The notes beneath the pieces are model-generated. The model worked only from the letters and a program-made list of their open reading frames with translations, was not told the DNA's origin and did not search any database. 64,000 nucleotides of DNA from Phenylobacterium sp. (GTDB taxonomy: Bacteria > Pseudomonadota > Alphaproteobacteria > Caulobacterales > Caulobacteraceae). The position numbers were made by a program, and so were the translations under genes. Positions 1 through 7,804 of this stretch are shown in pieces. The stretch's first letter is position 1. Each line of letters begins with the position of its first letter. The stretch lies in NCBI RefSeq assembly GCF_030693405.1, contig NZ_JAUYAW010000010.1, forward strand, positions 1-64,000. The letters are read 5' to 3'.

Positions 1-8
1 GTTTCGTT

Positions 9-126
9 GACCTGGTGGTTATGCCGAGAGGTCCCCACCCGATCCCATTCCGAACTCGGTCGTTAAGCCTCTCTGGGCCGATGGTACTTCGTCTTAAGGC
101 GCGGGAGAGTAGGTCGCCGCCAGGTC
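9..126 (+). rRNA. rrf: 5S ribosomal RNA
   Basis: The 5' end (GACCTGGTGG) pairs with the 3' end (CCGCCAGGTC) to form helix I. The interior carries the usual 5S core, including CCCGATCCCATTCCGAACTC. The length of about 118 nt is normal. It lies 75 nt before an initiator tRNA, the usual end of an alphaproteobacterial rRNA operon whose 16S and 23S genes would be outside the window to the left. Exact ends are set by helix pairing and may be off by one or two bases. Confidence 0.95.
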
Positions 127-201
127 TACCAAACGGATGAATTCATCAGATCACTCCCTTGCCAGCACATAAGGCGCACATCCACGCGCCAAACCATCTG
201 C

Positions 202-278
<77 letters not shown>

Positions 279-287
279 TATCATCTC

Positions 288-322
288 AAAGCCGCCGTAC
301 GCATCCCGTCCGGCGGCTTTTT
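288..322 (+). terminator. Intrinsic terminator of the rRNA operon
   Basis: A GCCGCCG/CGGCGGC stem followed by a short T-run lies just after the initiator tRNA and before the convergent ExoD-like gene. Confidence 0.8.
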
Positions 323-339
323 GCTGTCTGGCCAACGCC

Positions 340-930
340 TCAGCCCAGCACCGCCCAGCCGACCAGGCCGATCGCGGCGACGCCGACGCTGAGGGCGACC
401 AACACAACCGCCCCGTCCCGGGCCGTCAGGCCCAATCCAAAGACCGTGATCGTGGCGGCCGGTATGGCTGTCGAGAACGGGATGAGCTCCAGGGGCGGGG
501 TCATCAGCCCGACAAGGATGCAGATCACCGCCACACCCTTTCGACCAGCACCTTGCGTCATGCTCAGGAGCCGGGGTCGTATCAGGCGATCGAGCGCCTG
601 CGCCGGGCGCCGCACGCGCTGCGCGCCTTTCTCCAGGCTGGCGGCCTTGACCTTCAGTCTGAGTAACCAGCGCGGCAGCCAGACCTGATCGCTCCCCACC
701 AGCATCTGGCCGGCGATCAGAATGACGGTCAGGGCCAGGAGGGACGGGACGCCGGGCACGGCGCTGACCGGAGTCATGGTGATCACGCCGGCCATGAACA
801 GCAAAGGCCCATAGGCCCGGCCGCCGATGGCGTCGCGGATCTCTTCCAGGCTGACCTTGCCGTCGGCGGCCGCGGCGGTTTCGCAGACGCAGAGAACGAC
901 GTCATCTAGGGTGCGTGGACTGTCAGGCAT
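340..930 (-). CDS. ExoD family membrane protein
   Basis: A 196-residue protein that matches the exopolysaccharide synthesis ExoD family in length and layout. A soluble N-terminal stretch (about 1-35) with an acidic helix is followed by hydrophobic segments near 38-75 and a C-terminal pair near 130-195. The family motif-like stretch GPLLFMAGVITMTPVSAVPGVP is present. ExoD was named from a Sinorhizobium mutant with altered exopolysaccharide and alkali sensitivity, but the biochemical role is not established, so no symbol is given. It is convergent with the rRNA operon and stands alone. Confidence 0.85.
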   Translation of the reverse strand: MPDSPRTLDDVVLCVCETAAAADGKVSLEEIRDAIGGRAYGPLLFMAGVITMTPVSAVPGVPSLLALTVILIAGQMLVGSDQVWLPRWLLRLKVKAASLEKGAQRVRRPAQALDRLIRPRLLSMTQGAGRKGVAVICILVGLMTPPLELIPFSTAIPAATITVFGLGLTARDGAVVLVALSVGVAAIGLVGWAVLG

Positions 931-993
931 GAAGGCTCCCGGGGCGTGGCCTGAACAACGCCCCGGACCGCCATTGGCGCCGTCGTCAGGACC

Positions 994-2184
994 CTAGAAG
1001 GCGTTTTCGCCCGTGATGGCGCGGCCCAGGATAAGGGCGTGGACGTCGTGGGCGCCTTCATAGGTGTTGACCGTCTCCAGGTTCGCGGCATGGCGCATCA
1101 CATGGTACTCGCCGCTGATACCGTTGCCGCCGTGGATGTCGCGGGCCTCCCGGGCGATGGCCAAGGCCTTGCCGCAGTTGTTGCGCTTCATCAGGCTGAT
1201 GGCTTCCGGCACCCAGGCGCCTTCATCAATCAGCCGGCCCAGGGCGAGCGCCCCTTCGAAGCCGAGCGCGATCTCGGTCTGCATGTCGGCCAGCTTCTTC
1301 TGCACCAGCTGGCGGGCGGCCAGGGGCTTTCCGAACACCTGGCGGCTGGCCACATAGTCGCGGCTGGCGTGCAGGCAGAATTCCGCCGCGCCCATGGCGC
1401 CCCAGGCGATCCCGTAGCGGGCCTTGTTCAGGCAGGAGAAGGGCCCGCGCAGGCCGCTCACGCCAGGCAGCATCTGGTCCTCGGGCACAAAGACGTCAGA
1501 GAGCGCGATCTCGCCGGTCACCGAGGCCCGCAGGGACAGCTTGTTGTTGATCTTCGGCGTGGTCAGGCCCTCTGAGCCGCGGTCCACCAGGAAGCCGCGG
1601 ATCACCCCATCGAGCTTGGCCCAGACCAGGGCCACATCGCTGATCGGGCTGTTGGTGATCCACATCTTGGCGCCGTTCAGCACGAAGCCGCCGTCGATCT
1701 TCTTGGCCACCGTACGCATGGAGGCGGGGTCAGAGCCGCCATCGGCCTCGGTCAGACCAAAGCAGCCGATGATGTCGCCCTTGGCCATGCCGGGCAGGTA
1801 CTTCTGCTTCTGGGCTTCGGAACCGAAGGCATAGATCGGGTACATGACCAGAGAGGACTGCACGCTCATGGCCGAGCGGTAGCCGGAATCGATCGCTTCG
1901 ACTTCGCGGGCGATCAGACCATAGGCCACGTGATTGACGCCGGCGCCGCCGTATTCTTCGGGAATGGTGGGGCCGAGGAAGCCCAGGGCCCCCATCTCCG
2001 TCATGATCTCGCGGTCGAAGCGCTCCTCGGCATAGGCCGAGACCACCCGTGGCAGCAGCTTGTCGCGGCAATAGGCCCGCGCGGCCTCCCAGACCATCCG
2101 TTCGTCCTCGGAGAGCCGGGCGGCCAGATCCAGAGGATCTTCCCAGCGAAAGGTCTTCTGAGCCACTCCGGTGTCCAGGGCCAT
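994..2184 (-). CDS. gcdH: Glutaryl-CoA dehydrogenase
   Basis: A 396-residue acyl-CoA dehydrogenase. Family features are the FAD-binding [16 protein letters not shown] segment, the WITNSP motif, and the C-terminal [19 protein letters not shown] block typical of glutaryl-CoA dehydrogenases; its Glu376 would be the catalytic base. The enzyme oxidises and decarboxylates glutaryl-CoA to crotonyl-CoA in lysine and tryptophan breakdown. A longer frame runs to 2355, but the ATG at 2184 has a clear AGGAGG site upstream and begins where homologues begin. No other lysine-degradation gene is adjacent. Other short-chain acyl-CoA dehydrogenases are a less likely identity. Confidence 0.93.
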   Translation of the reverse strand: MALDTGVAQKTFRWEDPLDLAARLSEDERMVWEAARAYCRDKLLPRVVSAYAEERFDREIMTEMGALGFLGPTIPEEYGGAGVNHVAYGLIAREVEAIDSGYRSAMSVQSSLVMYPIYAFGSEAQKQKYLPGMAKGDIIGCFGLTEADGGSDPASMRTVAKKIDGGFVLNGAKMWITNSPISDVALVWAKLDGVIRGFLVDRGSEGLTTPKINNKLSLRASVTGEIALSDVFVPEDQMLPGVSGLRGPFSCLNKARYGIAWGAMGAAEFCLHASRDYVASRQVFGKPLAARQLVQKKLADMQTEIALGFEGALALGRLIDEGAWVPEAISLMKRNNCGKALAIAREARDIHGGNGISGEYHVMRHAANLETVNTYEGAHDVHALILGRAITGENAF

Positions 2185-2391
2185 GGCGCGCCTCCTATGA
2201 TCTGCGGCATTGGTTTTGTCTGCTGCGGTTATGGACCCAAACCGCGCCGGCATACAGCCCAGCGGGCGAGCGATGTTCGGGGTGGGCGGAGGAAAAGAGC
2301 GGCTCCGCCCGGCGGGGGCCGGACGGAGCCAGGGCCTGGCGGGGAGGAACGCCATGCTGATCGCAGGTCAGCGGAGAGGGGACCCGGCCGA

Positions 2392-2446
2392 CTTGCGAGT
2401 CATTCTTATAATGGGTCGCGCCCTGCTGCAATGCGAACTGTTCGCA
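2392..2446 (+). promoter_or_regulatory. Promoter with inverted-repeat operator (Fur-like?)
   Basis: The 320-base gap between gcdH and the next gene holds TTGCGAG (2392-2398), a GANTC site (GAGTC, 2396-2400) and TATAAT (2407-2412), consistent with a plus-strand promoter. A perfect 7-1-7 inverted repeat TGCGAACTGTTCGCA lies at 2432-2446, just past the expected start of transcription. A related sequence, TTGCGAGTCATTCTTAT, overlaps the promoter itself. Repeats of this form resemble Fur-family sites, but this is inference from shape only. GcrA/CcrM control through the GANTC site is another option. Confidence 0.4.
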
Positions 2447-2504
2447 ATAAGCCGCGCGCAAGCCTCGGCCTGCAACCAACGACCCCCGCGTGGGTTCAAC
2501 TCTC

Positions 2505-2723
2505 ATGGAACCGCAGCCGAGCCACCTGGTCGATCCCGTCGCAGCCCTCACCTGGCTGGGCGTTTTCGCGTTCTTTGTCGGCTTCGCCGGCTATCTGGCC
2601 GTCTCTCTCGCCCAGCCGGCCGCGGGCCGCAGCCGGGCAGCCGTCGAGCCGACCATCGCGGCGTTTGCGCCCGCCCGCCTGGCGCCGCCGCAGGACCCCT
2701 GGGTCTTCGAAAAGGCTATCTAG
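2505..2723 (+). CDS. Small single-pass membrane protein, unknown function
   Basis: A 72-residue protein. One hydrophobic segment (about residues 14-38, rich in Ala, Val and Phe) is followed by a proline- and alanine-rich tail ending PWVFEKAI. I do not recognise a family. A GTG at 2490 would add five residues; I chose the ATG. It lies 42 bp before chpT on the same strand, so it may be co-transcribed with it, and behind the promoter and inverted repeat at 2392-2446. High third-position GC supports coding. Confidence 0.6.
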   Translation: MEPQPSHLVDPVAALTWLGVFAFFVGFAGYLAVSLAQPAAGRSRAAVEPTIAAFAPARLAPPQDPWVFEKAI

Positions 2724-2765
2724 AGCCCCTGTTCACGGCCGGCCAATCACGCCAATCTTGCGGCG

Positions 2766-3449
2766 ATGACCGACACCGCGCCCCTCTTTCCATCGCCCCA
2801 ACCTGAGGCCGATCCTGTCGGCGCAGCGCAGATCGCCGCCTTCCTGGCCGCGCGAATGTGCCATGACTTCATCAGCCCGGTCAGCGCCATCGTCTCAGGC
2901 CTTGATCTGCTGGAGGATCCCGACGCCCAGGACATGCGCGAGGACGCCATGGGCCTCATCGCCGCCTCCGGACGGAAGCTGGCGGAGATGCTGTCCTTCA
3001 CCCGGGTCGCCTTCGGCGCCTCGGCCTCGGCGGAGGTGTTCGACCCCCGGGAACTGGAGCGGCTCGCCCAGGGGGTGTTCAGCCATCAGCGGGCCGAGCT
3101 GGCCTGGGCGGTGGAGGCCGATCGCCTGGACAAGGCCGCCGCTCGCGCCGTTCTGAATGTCGCCCAGATGGCCGGCGCGGCCCTGCCCCTGGGCGGGGTG
3201 GCGAGGCTGCGGGCCGCCCGGGACGGGGACACCACGGTGATCGCCGTCGAGGCCACGGGCCCCAAGGCTCGGCTGCGCCCCGAAGTCGCCGCCGGTCTGC
3301 GTGGAGAAGACCTGCCCGCGGGCGCGCTGCACGGCCACTGGGTCCAGGCCTATTATGTCCACCTCTTCGTGAGCGACGCCGGCGGCAAGATTTTCGCTGA
3401 GGCGGGCGAGGAAAAGGTGACCTTGGCCGTGACGATCCCAGCCGGCTGA
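2766..3449 (+). CDS. chpT: Histidine phosphotransferase ChpT
   Basis: A 227-residue protein. The dimerisation helix carries ARMCHDFISPVSAI, with His33 as the phosphorylated residue, followed by a degenerate GHKL ATPase-like domain that lacks clear ATP-binding boxes. In Caulobacter, ChpT relays phosphate from the hybrid kinase CckA to CtrA and CpdR, controlling cell-cycle transcription and proteolysis. The start is the ATG following CGGCG. Here it heads a group with a CheY-like protein and CheR, as I recall for C. crescentus. The His motif, size and synteny make the call secure. Confidence 0.95.
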   Translation: MTDTAPLFPSPQPEADPVGAAQIAAFLAARMCHDFISPVSAIVSGLDLLEDPDAQDMREDAMGLIAASGRKLAEMLSFTRVAFGASASAEVFDPRELERLAQGVFSHQRAELAWAVEADRLDKAAARAVLNVAQMAGAALPLGGVARLRAARDGDTTVIAVEATGPKARLRPEVAAGLRGEDLPAGALHGHWVQAYYVHLFVSDAGGKIFAEAGEEKVTLAVTIPAG

Positions 3450-3547
3450 GCCCAAATCGGGGCTTACCCGCCGCCCATCTGGCAAAATCAAACGGCTCCT
3501 TAACCAGCAGGCCCGACAACAGAGGGCCTCAGGTTGGGAGTGTTCGG

Positions 3548-3913
3548 TTGAGGACTTGCCTCATCGTCGATGACAGCCGGGTGATCCGAAAGGTCGCCCG
3601 CAGGATCCTGGAGGACCTCGGCTTCGATGTGGCCGAGGCGGCCGACGGGGCTGAAGCCCTGGCCTGGTGTCGCACCACCATGCCGGAGGTGGTGCTGCTC
3701 GACTGGAACATGCCGGTGATGAACGGGCTGGAATTCCTGCGCGGCCTGCGGATGGAGCCCGGCGGCAAGGCGCCAAAGGTGATCTTCTGCACGGTCGAAA
3801 ACGAGGTCAGCGCCATCCGCGAGGCTCTCGAAAGCGGCGCGGACGAGTACATCATGAAACCCTTCGACAGTGAGATCGTGGCGGCAAAGTTTGCCCAGGC
3901 TGGGCTGGCATGA
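3548..3913 (+). CDS. CheY-like single-domain response regulator
   Basis: A 121-residue receiver domain without an output domain. The acidic pair is Asp8-Asp9 (IVDDS), the phosphoacceptor is Asp52 (LLDWNMPVMNG), and the conserved Lys lies in IMKPFD near the C-terminus. The start is a TTG preceded by GGGAG seven bases away; no ATG fits. Its stop overlaps the cheR start by four bases (ATGA), so the two are translationally coupled. It corresponds by position to the orphan CheY/CheR pair that follows chpT in Caulobacter. Whether it acts on the flagellar motor or on another target is not visible here. Confidence 0.9.
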   Translation: MRTCLIVDDSRVIRKVARRILEDLGFDVAEAADGAEALAWCRTTMPEVVLLDWNMPVMNGLEFLRGLRMEPGGKAPKVIFCTVENEVSAIREALESGADEYIMKPFDSEIVAAKFAQAGLA

Positions 3914-4737
3914 AGGCGGAAGACCGCGAGCTTGTCGCCCAACTCTGCGCGGCCCGGTCCGGCCAGAAGGTCGATCCGGCCAAGGACTATCTGCTGGAGA
4001 CCCGCCTGGGTCCGGTGGCCCGGCGCGAGGGTTTCGACAGCATCGCCGAGCTGATGGCGGGCCTGCGGGCAAGGCGGGAGGACCGCCTGATCTGGGCGAT
4101 CGTCGAGGCCATGGCGGCCGGGGACACAAGCTTCTTCCGCGACAAGGCCGCCTTCGACCACTTCCGCGATGTGCTGGCGCCGGAACTGGTCGCGCGGCGC
4201 AAGGATCAGCCGATCCGCATCTGGAGCGCGGCCTGCGGGACGGGGCAGGAAATCCACTCCCTGGCCATGCTGGTCGACGACATGGCGGGCCAATGGCCCG
4301 ACGCCCGGTTCGAACTGTTCGGTTCCGACCTGTCTGAACGGGCCCTGGAGAAGGCCCAGAGCGGACTCTACACCCAGTTTGAGGTCCAGAGGGGGCTGCC
4401 GATCCGCAGCCTGGTCCGGCACTTCGACAAGGTGGACGAGATGTGGCTGATCTCCCCCCAGATCCGCCAGTCGATCCGCTGGCGGCGATTGAACCTGATC
4501 GGCGACATGTCCAGGGTCAGGGGCTTCGACCTGATCTTCTGCCGCAATGTTATCTCCTCGATGATCGAGCCCGCCCAGCGCCAGGTGGTGGAGAACCTCG
4601 CCGCCGCCCTGAACCCGGGCGGCCGGGTGCTGTTCGCCGCCGACGAGGATCCGGTGGCCGGCGATGAGCCTTTGAGCGCCGTGGATGATACGCCGGGCCT
4701 TTACGTCCTGCGCGCCGCCGACCGGGCGGCTGCCTGA
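3910..4737 (+). CDS. cheR: CheR chemotaxis protein methyltransferase
   Basis: A 275-residue protein with an N-terminal CheR helical domain (about 1-75, ending GDTSFFRD) and a SAM-binding methyltransferase domain containing ACGTGQE (108-114) and FCRNVI. CheR methylates glutamates of chemoreceptors with S-adenosylmethionine. It overlaps the response regulator by four bases. No MCP, cheA or cheW is nearby, so this is an orphan pair within the chpT region. Three tandem 12-bp repeats follow its stop. Confidence 0.93.
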   Translation: MKAEDRELVAQLCAARSGQKVDPAKDYLLETRLGPVARREGFDSIAELMAGLRARREDRLIWAIVEAMAAGDTSFFRDKAAFDHFRDVLAPELVARRKDQPIRIWSAACGTGQEIHSLAMLVDDMAGQWPDARFELFGSDLSERALEKAQSGLYTQFEVQRGLPIRSLVRHFDKVDEMWLISPQIRQSIRWRRLNLIGDMSRVRGFDLIFCRNVISSMIEPAQRQVVENLAAALNPGGRVLFAADEDPVAGDEPLSAVDDTPGLYVLRAADRAAA

Positions 4738-4738
4738 C

Positions 4739-4774
4739 ACCCCTCAACTCCCCCCTCAACTCCCCCCTCAACTC
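4739..4774. repeat. Three tandem 12-bp repeats
   Basis: CCCCCTCAACTC occurs three times in a row (4739-4750 with one base changed, then 4751-4762 and 4763-4774), starting two bases after the cheR stop codon. Copy number may vary between strains. No function is evident. Confidence 0.85.
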
Positions 4775-4782
4775 CAGCCACG

Positions 4783-4803
4783 AAAAACCCCGCCGCGGCG
4801 GGG
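4783..4803 (-). terminator. Intrinsic terminator of the entericidin gene
   Basis: A perfect palindrome CCCCGCCGCGGCGGGG (4788-4803) is followed on the minus strand by TTTTT. It ends the minus-strand entericidin transcript and separates it from cheR. Confidence 0.8.
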
Positions 4804-4858
4804 CCGGAGCGGGGCTCGATCGTCAGAGACCAGCCCAGCGGCCGGTCGGCTGTCGGTC

Positions 4859-4996
4859 TTAGTTCTTGGCGTCTTCAGCGGTGCGCGTGACGGCGTCGCC
4901 GGCCGCGCCCACGTCCTGGCCAGCGCCGGAAATGGTGTTGCAGGCGGTCATGCCGAGGCTGGCGGTCAGGGCGGCCAGAAGGAAGAGCTTACGCAT
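4859..4996 (-). CDS. Entericidin-type small lipoprotein
   Basis: A 45-residue protein: a signal peptide with lipobox LGMTAC (Cys19), then NTISGAGQDVGAAGDAV, the conserved entericidin A/B tail. Entericidins are tiny lipoproteins known from E. coli as a toxin-antidote pair; in alphaproteobacteria they are often single and stress-induced, with unclear function. A GGAG site precedes the ATG. An exact EcfG promoter (5041-5065) ends about 45 bases upstream, inside the end of phyK, so this gene is probably switched on by the neighbouring stress system even though it lies downstream of phyK. Confidence 0.88.
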   Translation of the reverse strand: MRKLFLLAALTASLGMTACNTISGAGQDVGAAGDAVTRTAEDAKN

Positions 4997-5040
4997 TTTT
5001 GGGTCTCCGTTTTGGAAGGGAAGGCGGCGTCGCCAAGCTT

Positions 5041-5065
5041 AACGGTCAGGCGACCTGCTGGTTCC
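5041..5065 (-). promoter_or_regulatory. EcfG promoter of the entericidin gene
   Basis: Read on the minus strand, GGAAC (5065-5061), 16 bases, then CGTT (5044-5041). The -35 box lies inside the last codons of phyK and the -10 box just after its stop codon. The expected start, about 35 bases before the entericidin ATG, fits well. Confidence 0.8.
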
Positions 5066-6758
5066 CTTCCGAGGGCGCGGACATCGCGGGGTGGGGTGTC
5101 GGGAAGGCCAGACGAACGGTGACGCCCCCTGCGGCGTTGCGGACCAGCTCCGAGCGACCGCGCAGCTGGCGGGCGAAGGCGGTCATCAGGGTGCGGCCCA
5201 CACCGGTTCCCGCCAGGGCCTGATCGCTGGCGTCGCCGTCGTCGGCGATCTCCAGAACGGCCTCGTCGCCGCCGACCCGGAAGTCGACGCTCAGCGTGCC
5301 GCCGCGACCGGCGAAGGCGTGCTTCTGGGCGTTGGTGATCGCTTCCACCGCAAACAGGGCCAGAGGGGCCAGGCGGTCAGGATCGATCATCAAGGTATCG
5401 GCGTGCAGCTCCGTCCGCACCGCTGGCCCGTGCATGGATTCGCCGGCCACCAGCTGGGCGGTGAGTTCCTCGAGGAAGGGGCGCAGGTCCACGCGCTTGA
5501 GATCGGGGCCCTGGTACAGGGCGCGATAGACGAGGGCCAGGGCTGAAATCCGCTGGCGGGTGTCGGACATGGCGGCCCGGGCGCCCGGGTCGGTCAGGGC
5601 CCGCTGCTGCATGCTGAGCAGGCTGGAGATGACCTGCAGATTGTTCTTCACCCGGTGATGGATCTCCCGCATCAGGGCGTCCTTCTGGGCGAGGGAGTCG
5701 CGGAGCGAGGCGTCACGGCCGACGATGGCGTCGGCCATAGTCTCCATGGCCTCGGCCAGGTCGCGGATTTCCAGCGGCATGTCGCCAGCCTGGGCCGGTC
5801 TGACCGTCAGGCGGCCCCGGCCATAGAGGGCGGCGATCCGCTGCAGATAGATAAGCCAGCGCACAACCACCCGGTCCACGGCGATGAACACTGTCCCCAG
5901 CACGACGGCGAAGGTCAGAAGCGGCAGGATGAGCCCGGTCAGCGGGTTGAGGCGCGCCCAGGAAAAGAGCCCCGGCGAGTCCGCCGACAGGATGACGAAC
6001 AGGCTCTCGCCCACCAGAGGGGCGGCGATATAGACCCGGCGCTGTCCGTCAGTGCGACCATACCAGACATAGGACCCTTGCGCGTGGGTGCGCGCCTGCC
6101 AGCCGACCGGGGGCGGCGCGAAGGCGTCTGGGTCTGTCAGGCTGAGATATTCGCCGGCGGCGTCCAGCAGGGCCACTTCGGAGCCGGGGGGCAGGGCCGC
6201 CACGGTGGAGTTGGGTTGCAGGCTGGCCAGGGCGATCACCGCCGCCAGGGCGCCGTCGAACTCGCCGGCCGAATTGTAGGCAGGGACAACGGCCATGAGG
6301 GCCGGCTTATCGGAATAGACTGCGCCGGGATCGCGGGTGATGACCATTTCACCGCCAGTCTGCACCTGGTTGAACCAGGGGCGTTCGGCCCGCGCGGGGT
6401 CGGAAGGGACGGTTCCAGCCGCGCAGGCGACCCGGCCGTTGCGGTCAAAGCGGATCAGATTGTCATAGCCGGGGATACGTTCGGCGATCTCGGCCAGTCG
6501 CTGAGCACAGGCGAACCCCACCGAACCCGGCGCCAGGGTCTCAAGCAGAATGTCGGCGGACTCCATCCGCGCCCGGGCGTCGGCCGCGCTCCGCTGCGCC
6601 GCCGACCCCAGGGTTTCCCGGACCCGTTCAGCCTCGTGGTTGAAGGCCATGCCGCTCTGAATGGCCCCCAGGGCCAGAACCGGCAGCAGGGCTGCCGCCA
6701 TGGCGGCGATCAACCGGACGCGTATGGTGCCCAGAGAGGCCCAGGGATCCCCATTCAT
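5046..6758 (-). CDS. phyK: PhyK-type sensor histidine kinase (general stress response)
   Basis: A 570-residue inner-membrane kinase. Transmembrane segments lie near 17-38 and 273-296 and enclose a periplasmic sensor domain of about 230 residues. A cytoplasmic linker is followed by a HisKA_2 dimerisation domain with REIHHRVKNNLQ (His367/368) and a HATPase domain ending GTGVGRTLM. In Caulobacter, PhyK phosphorylates PhyR to start the EcfG-dependent stress response. It lies downstream of nepR-ecfG on the same strand, 20 bp after ecfG, so all three may form one transcript. Family and position agree. The signal sensed cannot be read from sequence. Confidence 0.93.
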   Translation of the reverse strand: MNGDPWASLGTIRVRLIAAMAAALLPVLALGAIQSGMAFNHEAERVRETLGSAAQRSAADARARMESADILLETLAPGSVGFACAQRLAEIAERIPGYDNLIRFDRNGRVACAAGTVPSDPARAERPWFNQVQTGGEMVITRDPGAVYSDKPALMAVVPAYNSAGEFDGALAAVIALASLQPNSTVAALPPGSEVALLDAAGEYLSLTDPDAFAPPPVGWQARTHAQGSYVWYGRTDGQRRVYIAAPLVGESLFVILSADSPGLFSWARLNPLTGLILPLLTFAVVLGTVFIAVDRVVVRWLIYLQRIAALYGRGRLTVRPAQAGDMPLEIRDLAEAMETMADAIVGRDASLRDSLAQKDALMREIHHRVKNNLQVISSLLSMQQRALTDPGARAAMSDTRQRISALALVYRALYQGPDLKRVDLRPFLEELTAQLVAGESMHGPAVRTELHADTLMIDPDRLAPLALFAVEAITNAQKHAFAGRGGTLSVDFRVGGDEAVLEIADDGDASDQALAGTGVGRTLMTAFARQLRGRSELVRNAAGGVTVRLAFPTPHPAMSAPSEGNQQVA

Positions 6759-6778
6759 GACCTGGCCCCCCCGGGCCG

Positions 6779-7372
6779 TCAGCGCGCGGTGCTGAGCCGT
6801 TCGGCGTCGGCCAGGATAGACCGCATCGCGTCGCCGGCCGCCCCGCCATCGCGGTCATAGGCGCCGGCCTCGAGAATGGCCTGCAAGGCGCGCCGCGCGC
6901 GGCTCACACGGCTTTTGACCGTGCCGACTGCGACGCCGCAGATCTCGGCGGCCTCTTCGTAGGCGAAGCCGCCGGCGCCCACCAGGATCAGCGCCTCGCG
7001 CTGCTCCGGCGGCAACATGCCAAGGCTCAGGCGGAGTTCGTCCAGCGCCACGGGCGCCTCGGGATCGTCCACCGCCACCAGAGTGCGTTCGGCGGCCTCC
7101 TGGTCGAGCTGGCTCTGGCGCCAGGACCGGCGCTTCTCGGAATAGAACTGGTTGCGCAGGATCATGAAGGTCCACGCCTTCATGTTGGTGCCCATCTGGA
7201 AGCTGGCGCGGGCGTCCCACGCCTTCATCATGGCGTCCTGCGCCAGGTCATCGGCGGCCGTGGCGTCGCCGCACAGGGTGCGGGCGAAGGCGCGCAGATG
7301 GGGGATCAGGGTGACGATTTCAGCCTTGAAGGCGTTGTCGAGGGCGGGGTCCCGGGGGCTGCGGTCGACCAT
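6779..7372 (-). CDS. ecfG: ECF sigma factor EcfG (SigT)
   Basis: A 197-residue ECF sigma factor. Region 2 contains FARTLCGDATAADDLAQDAMMKAWDA and region 4 contains LSLGMLPPEQREALILVGAGGFAYEEAAEICGVAVGTVKSRVSRAR. It lies between nepR and phyK, the defining context of the alphaproteobacterial general stress sigma factor (SigT in Caulobacter). It recognises GGAAC-N16/17-CGTT, a sequence found many times nearby. The start overlaps the nepR stop by one base, suggesting coupled synthesis with its anti-sigma factor. Confidence 0.96.
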   Translation of the reverse strand: MVDRSPRDPALDNAFKAEIVTLIPHLRAFARTLCGDATAADDLAQDAMMKAWDARASFQMGTNMKAWTFMILRNQFYSEKRRSWRQSQLDQEAAERTLVAVDDPEAPVALDELRLSLGMLPPEQREALILVGAGGFAYEEAAEICGVAVGTVKSRVSRARRALQAILEAGAYDRDGGAAGDAMRSILADAERLSTAR

Positions 7373-7566
7373 CAGCCGTTCTCCGCCGACTTGTCGGCGC
7401 GGCGCAGGATATCCAGAAATTCGTCCGGGACCGGCTCGTTGACCACCTCGTCGAACATCTGTCGCAGGCGCACGCCGATGGCCTGCTGGCGCAAGCGTGC
7501 TTCATCGAGGGCCGCGGCGTTCACGTCTGGCCCCGCCGAATGCTGTTCGGATTGGTGTTCGATCAT
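7372..7566 (-). CDS. nepR: Anti-sigma factor NepR
   Basis: As drawn, a 64-residue protein. The core LRQMFDEVVNEPVPDEFLDIL is the two-helix NepR signature that clamps EcfG and is itself captured by phosphorylated PhyR. The frame stays open to 7701, and a TTG at 7626 would give 84 residues. I prefer the ATG at 7566 because it matches the usual family length and lies downstream of both EcfG boxes, but its ribosome site (GGGG, two bases away) is poor. Overlaps ecfG by one base. Confidence 0.88.
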   Translation of the reverse strand: MIEHQSEQHSAGPDVNAAALDEARLRQQAIGVRLRQMFDEVVNEPVPDEFLDILRRADKSAENG

Positions 7567-7625
7567 ATCCCCGGCGTCTCGCTCAGGCGGCGAACGCCCC
7601 TTCTTGCTGTCATTCTGATCGCTCA

Positions 7626-7650
7626 AACGCCCGGCCCCCCGTCGAGTTCC
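7626..7650 (-). promoter_or_regulatory. Second EcfG-like promoter before nepR
   Basis: Minus strand: GGAAC (7650-7646), 16 bases, CGTT (7629-7626). It is an exact match to the EcfG consensus, closer to nepR than the divergent promoter. If used, transcripts would start near 7616, which excludes the TTG at 7626 as a start. About one such match is expected by chance in the window, so it needs evidence of use. Confidence 0.5.
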
Positions 7651-7689
7651 ATCAGCCCAGCCATAGCCGCCTGATCTCAGAATGTCGAA

Positions 7690-7715
7690 AACGTCAAACA
7701 TGGGGAACCGGTTCC
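7690..7715 (-). promoter_or_regulatory. EcfG promoter of nepR-ecfG (autoregulation)
   Basis: Minus strand: GGAAC (7715-7711), 17 bases, CGTT (7693-7690). Its -35 box shares the palindrome GGAACCGGTTCC (7704-7715) with the divergent phyR promoter. It would allow EcfG to drive its own operon, as known for this system in other alphaproteobacteria. Confidence 0.85.
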
Positions 7716-7728
7716 CTCCAGCGACGTT
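7704..7728 (+). promoter_or_regulatory. EcfG promoter of phyR
   Basis: Plus strand: GGAAC (7704-7708), 16 bases, CGTT (7725-7728), giving a transcript start near 7738 and a leader of about 65 bases before the phyR start at 7805. The -35 box is half of the palindrome shared with the nepR promoter. Confidence 0.87.
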
Positions 7729-7804
7729 TTGTGCGGTTGATGGATCAAGCGCGGCCGCAATCGATGCAGTCGCGTGTTCATCCTTGTCTCTACGGGAGGG
7801 GTCA

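Noticed and set aside
3509-3529. AGGCCC/GGGCCT hairpin before the CheY-like gene.
   Set aside because: Only six base pairs with a nine-base loop and no T-run; likely chance in GC-rich DNA.
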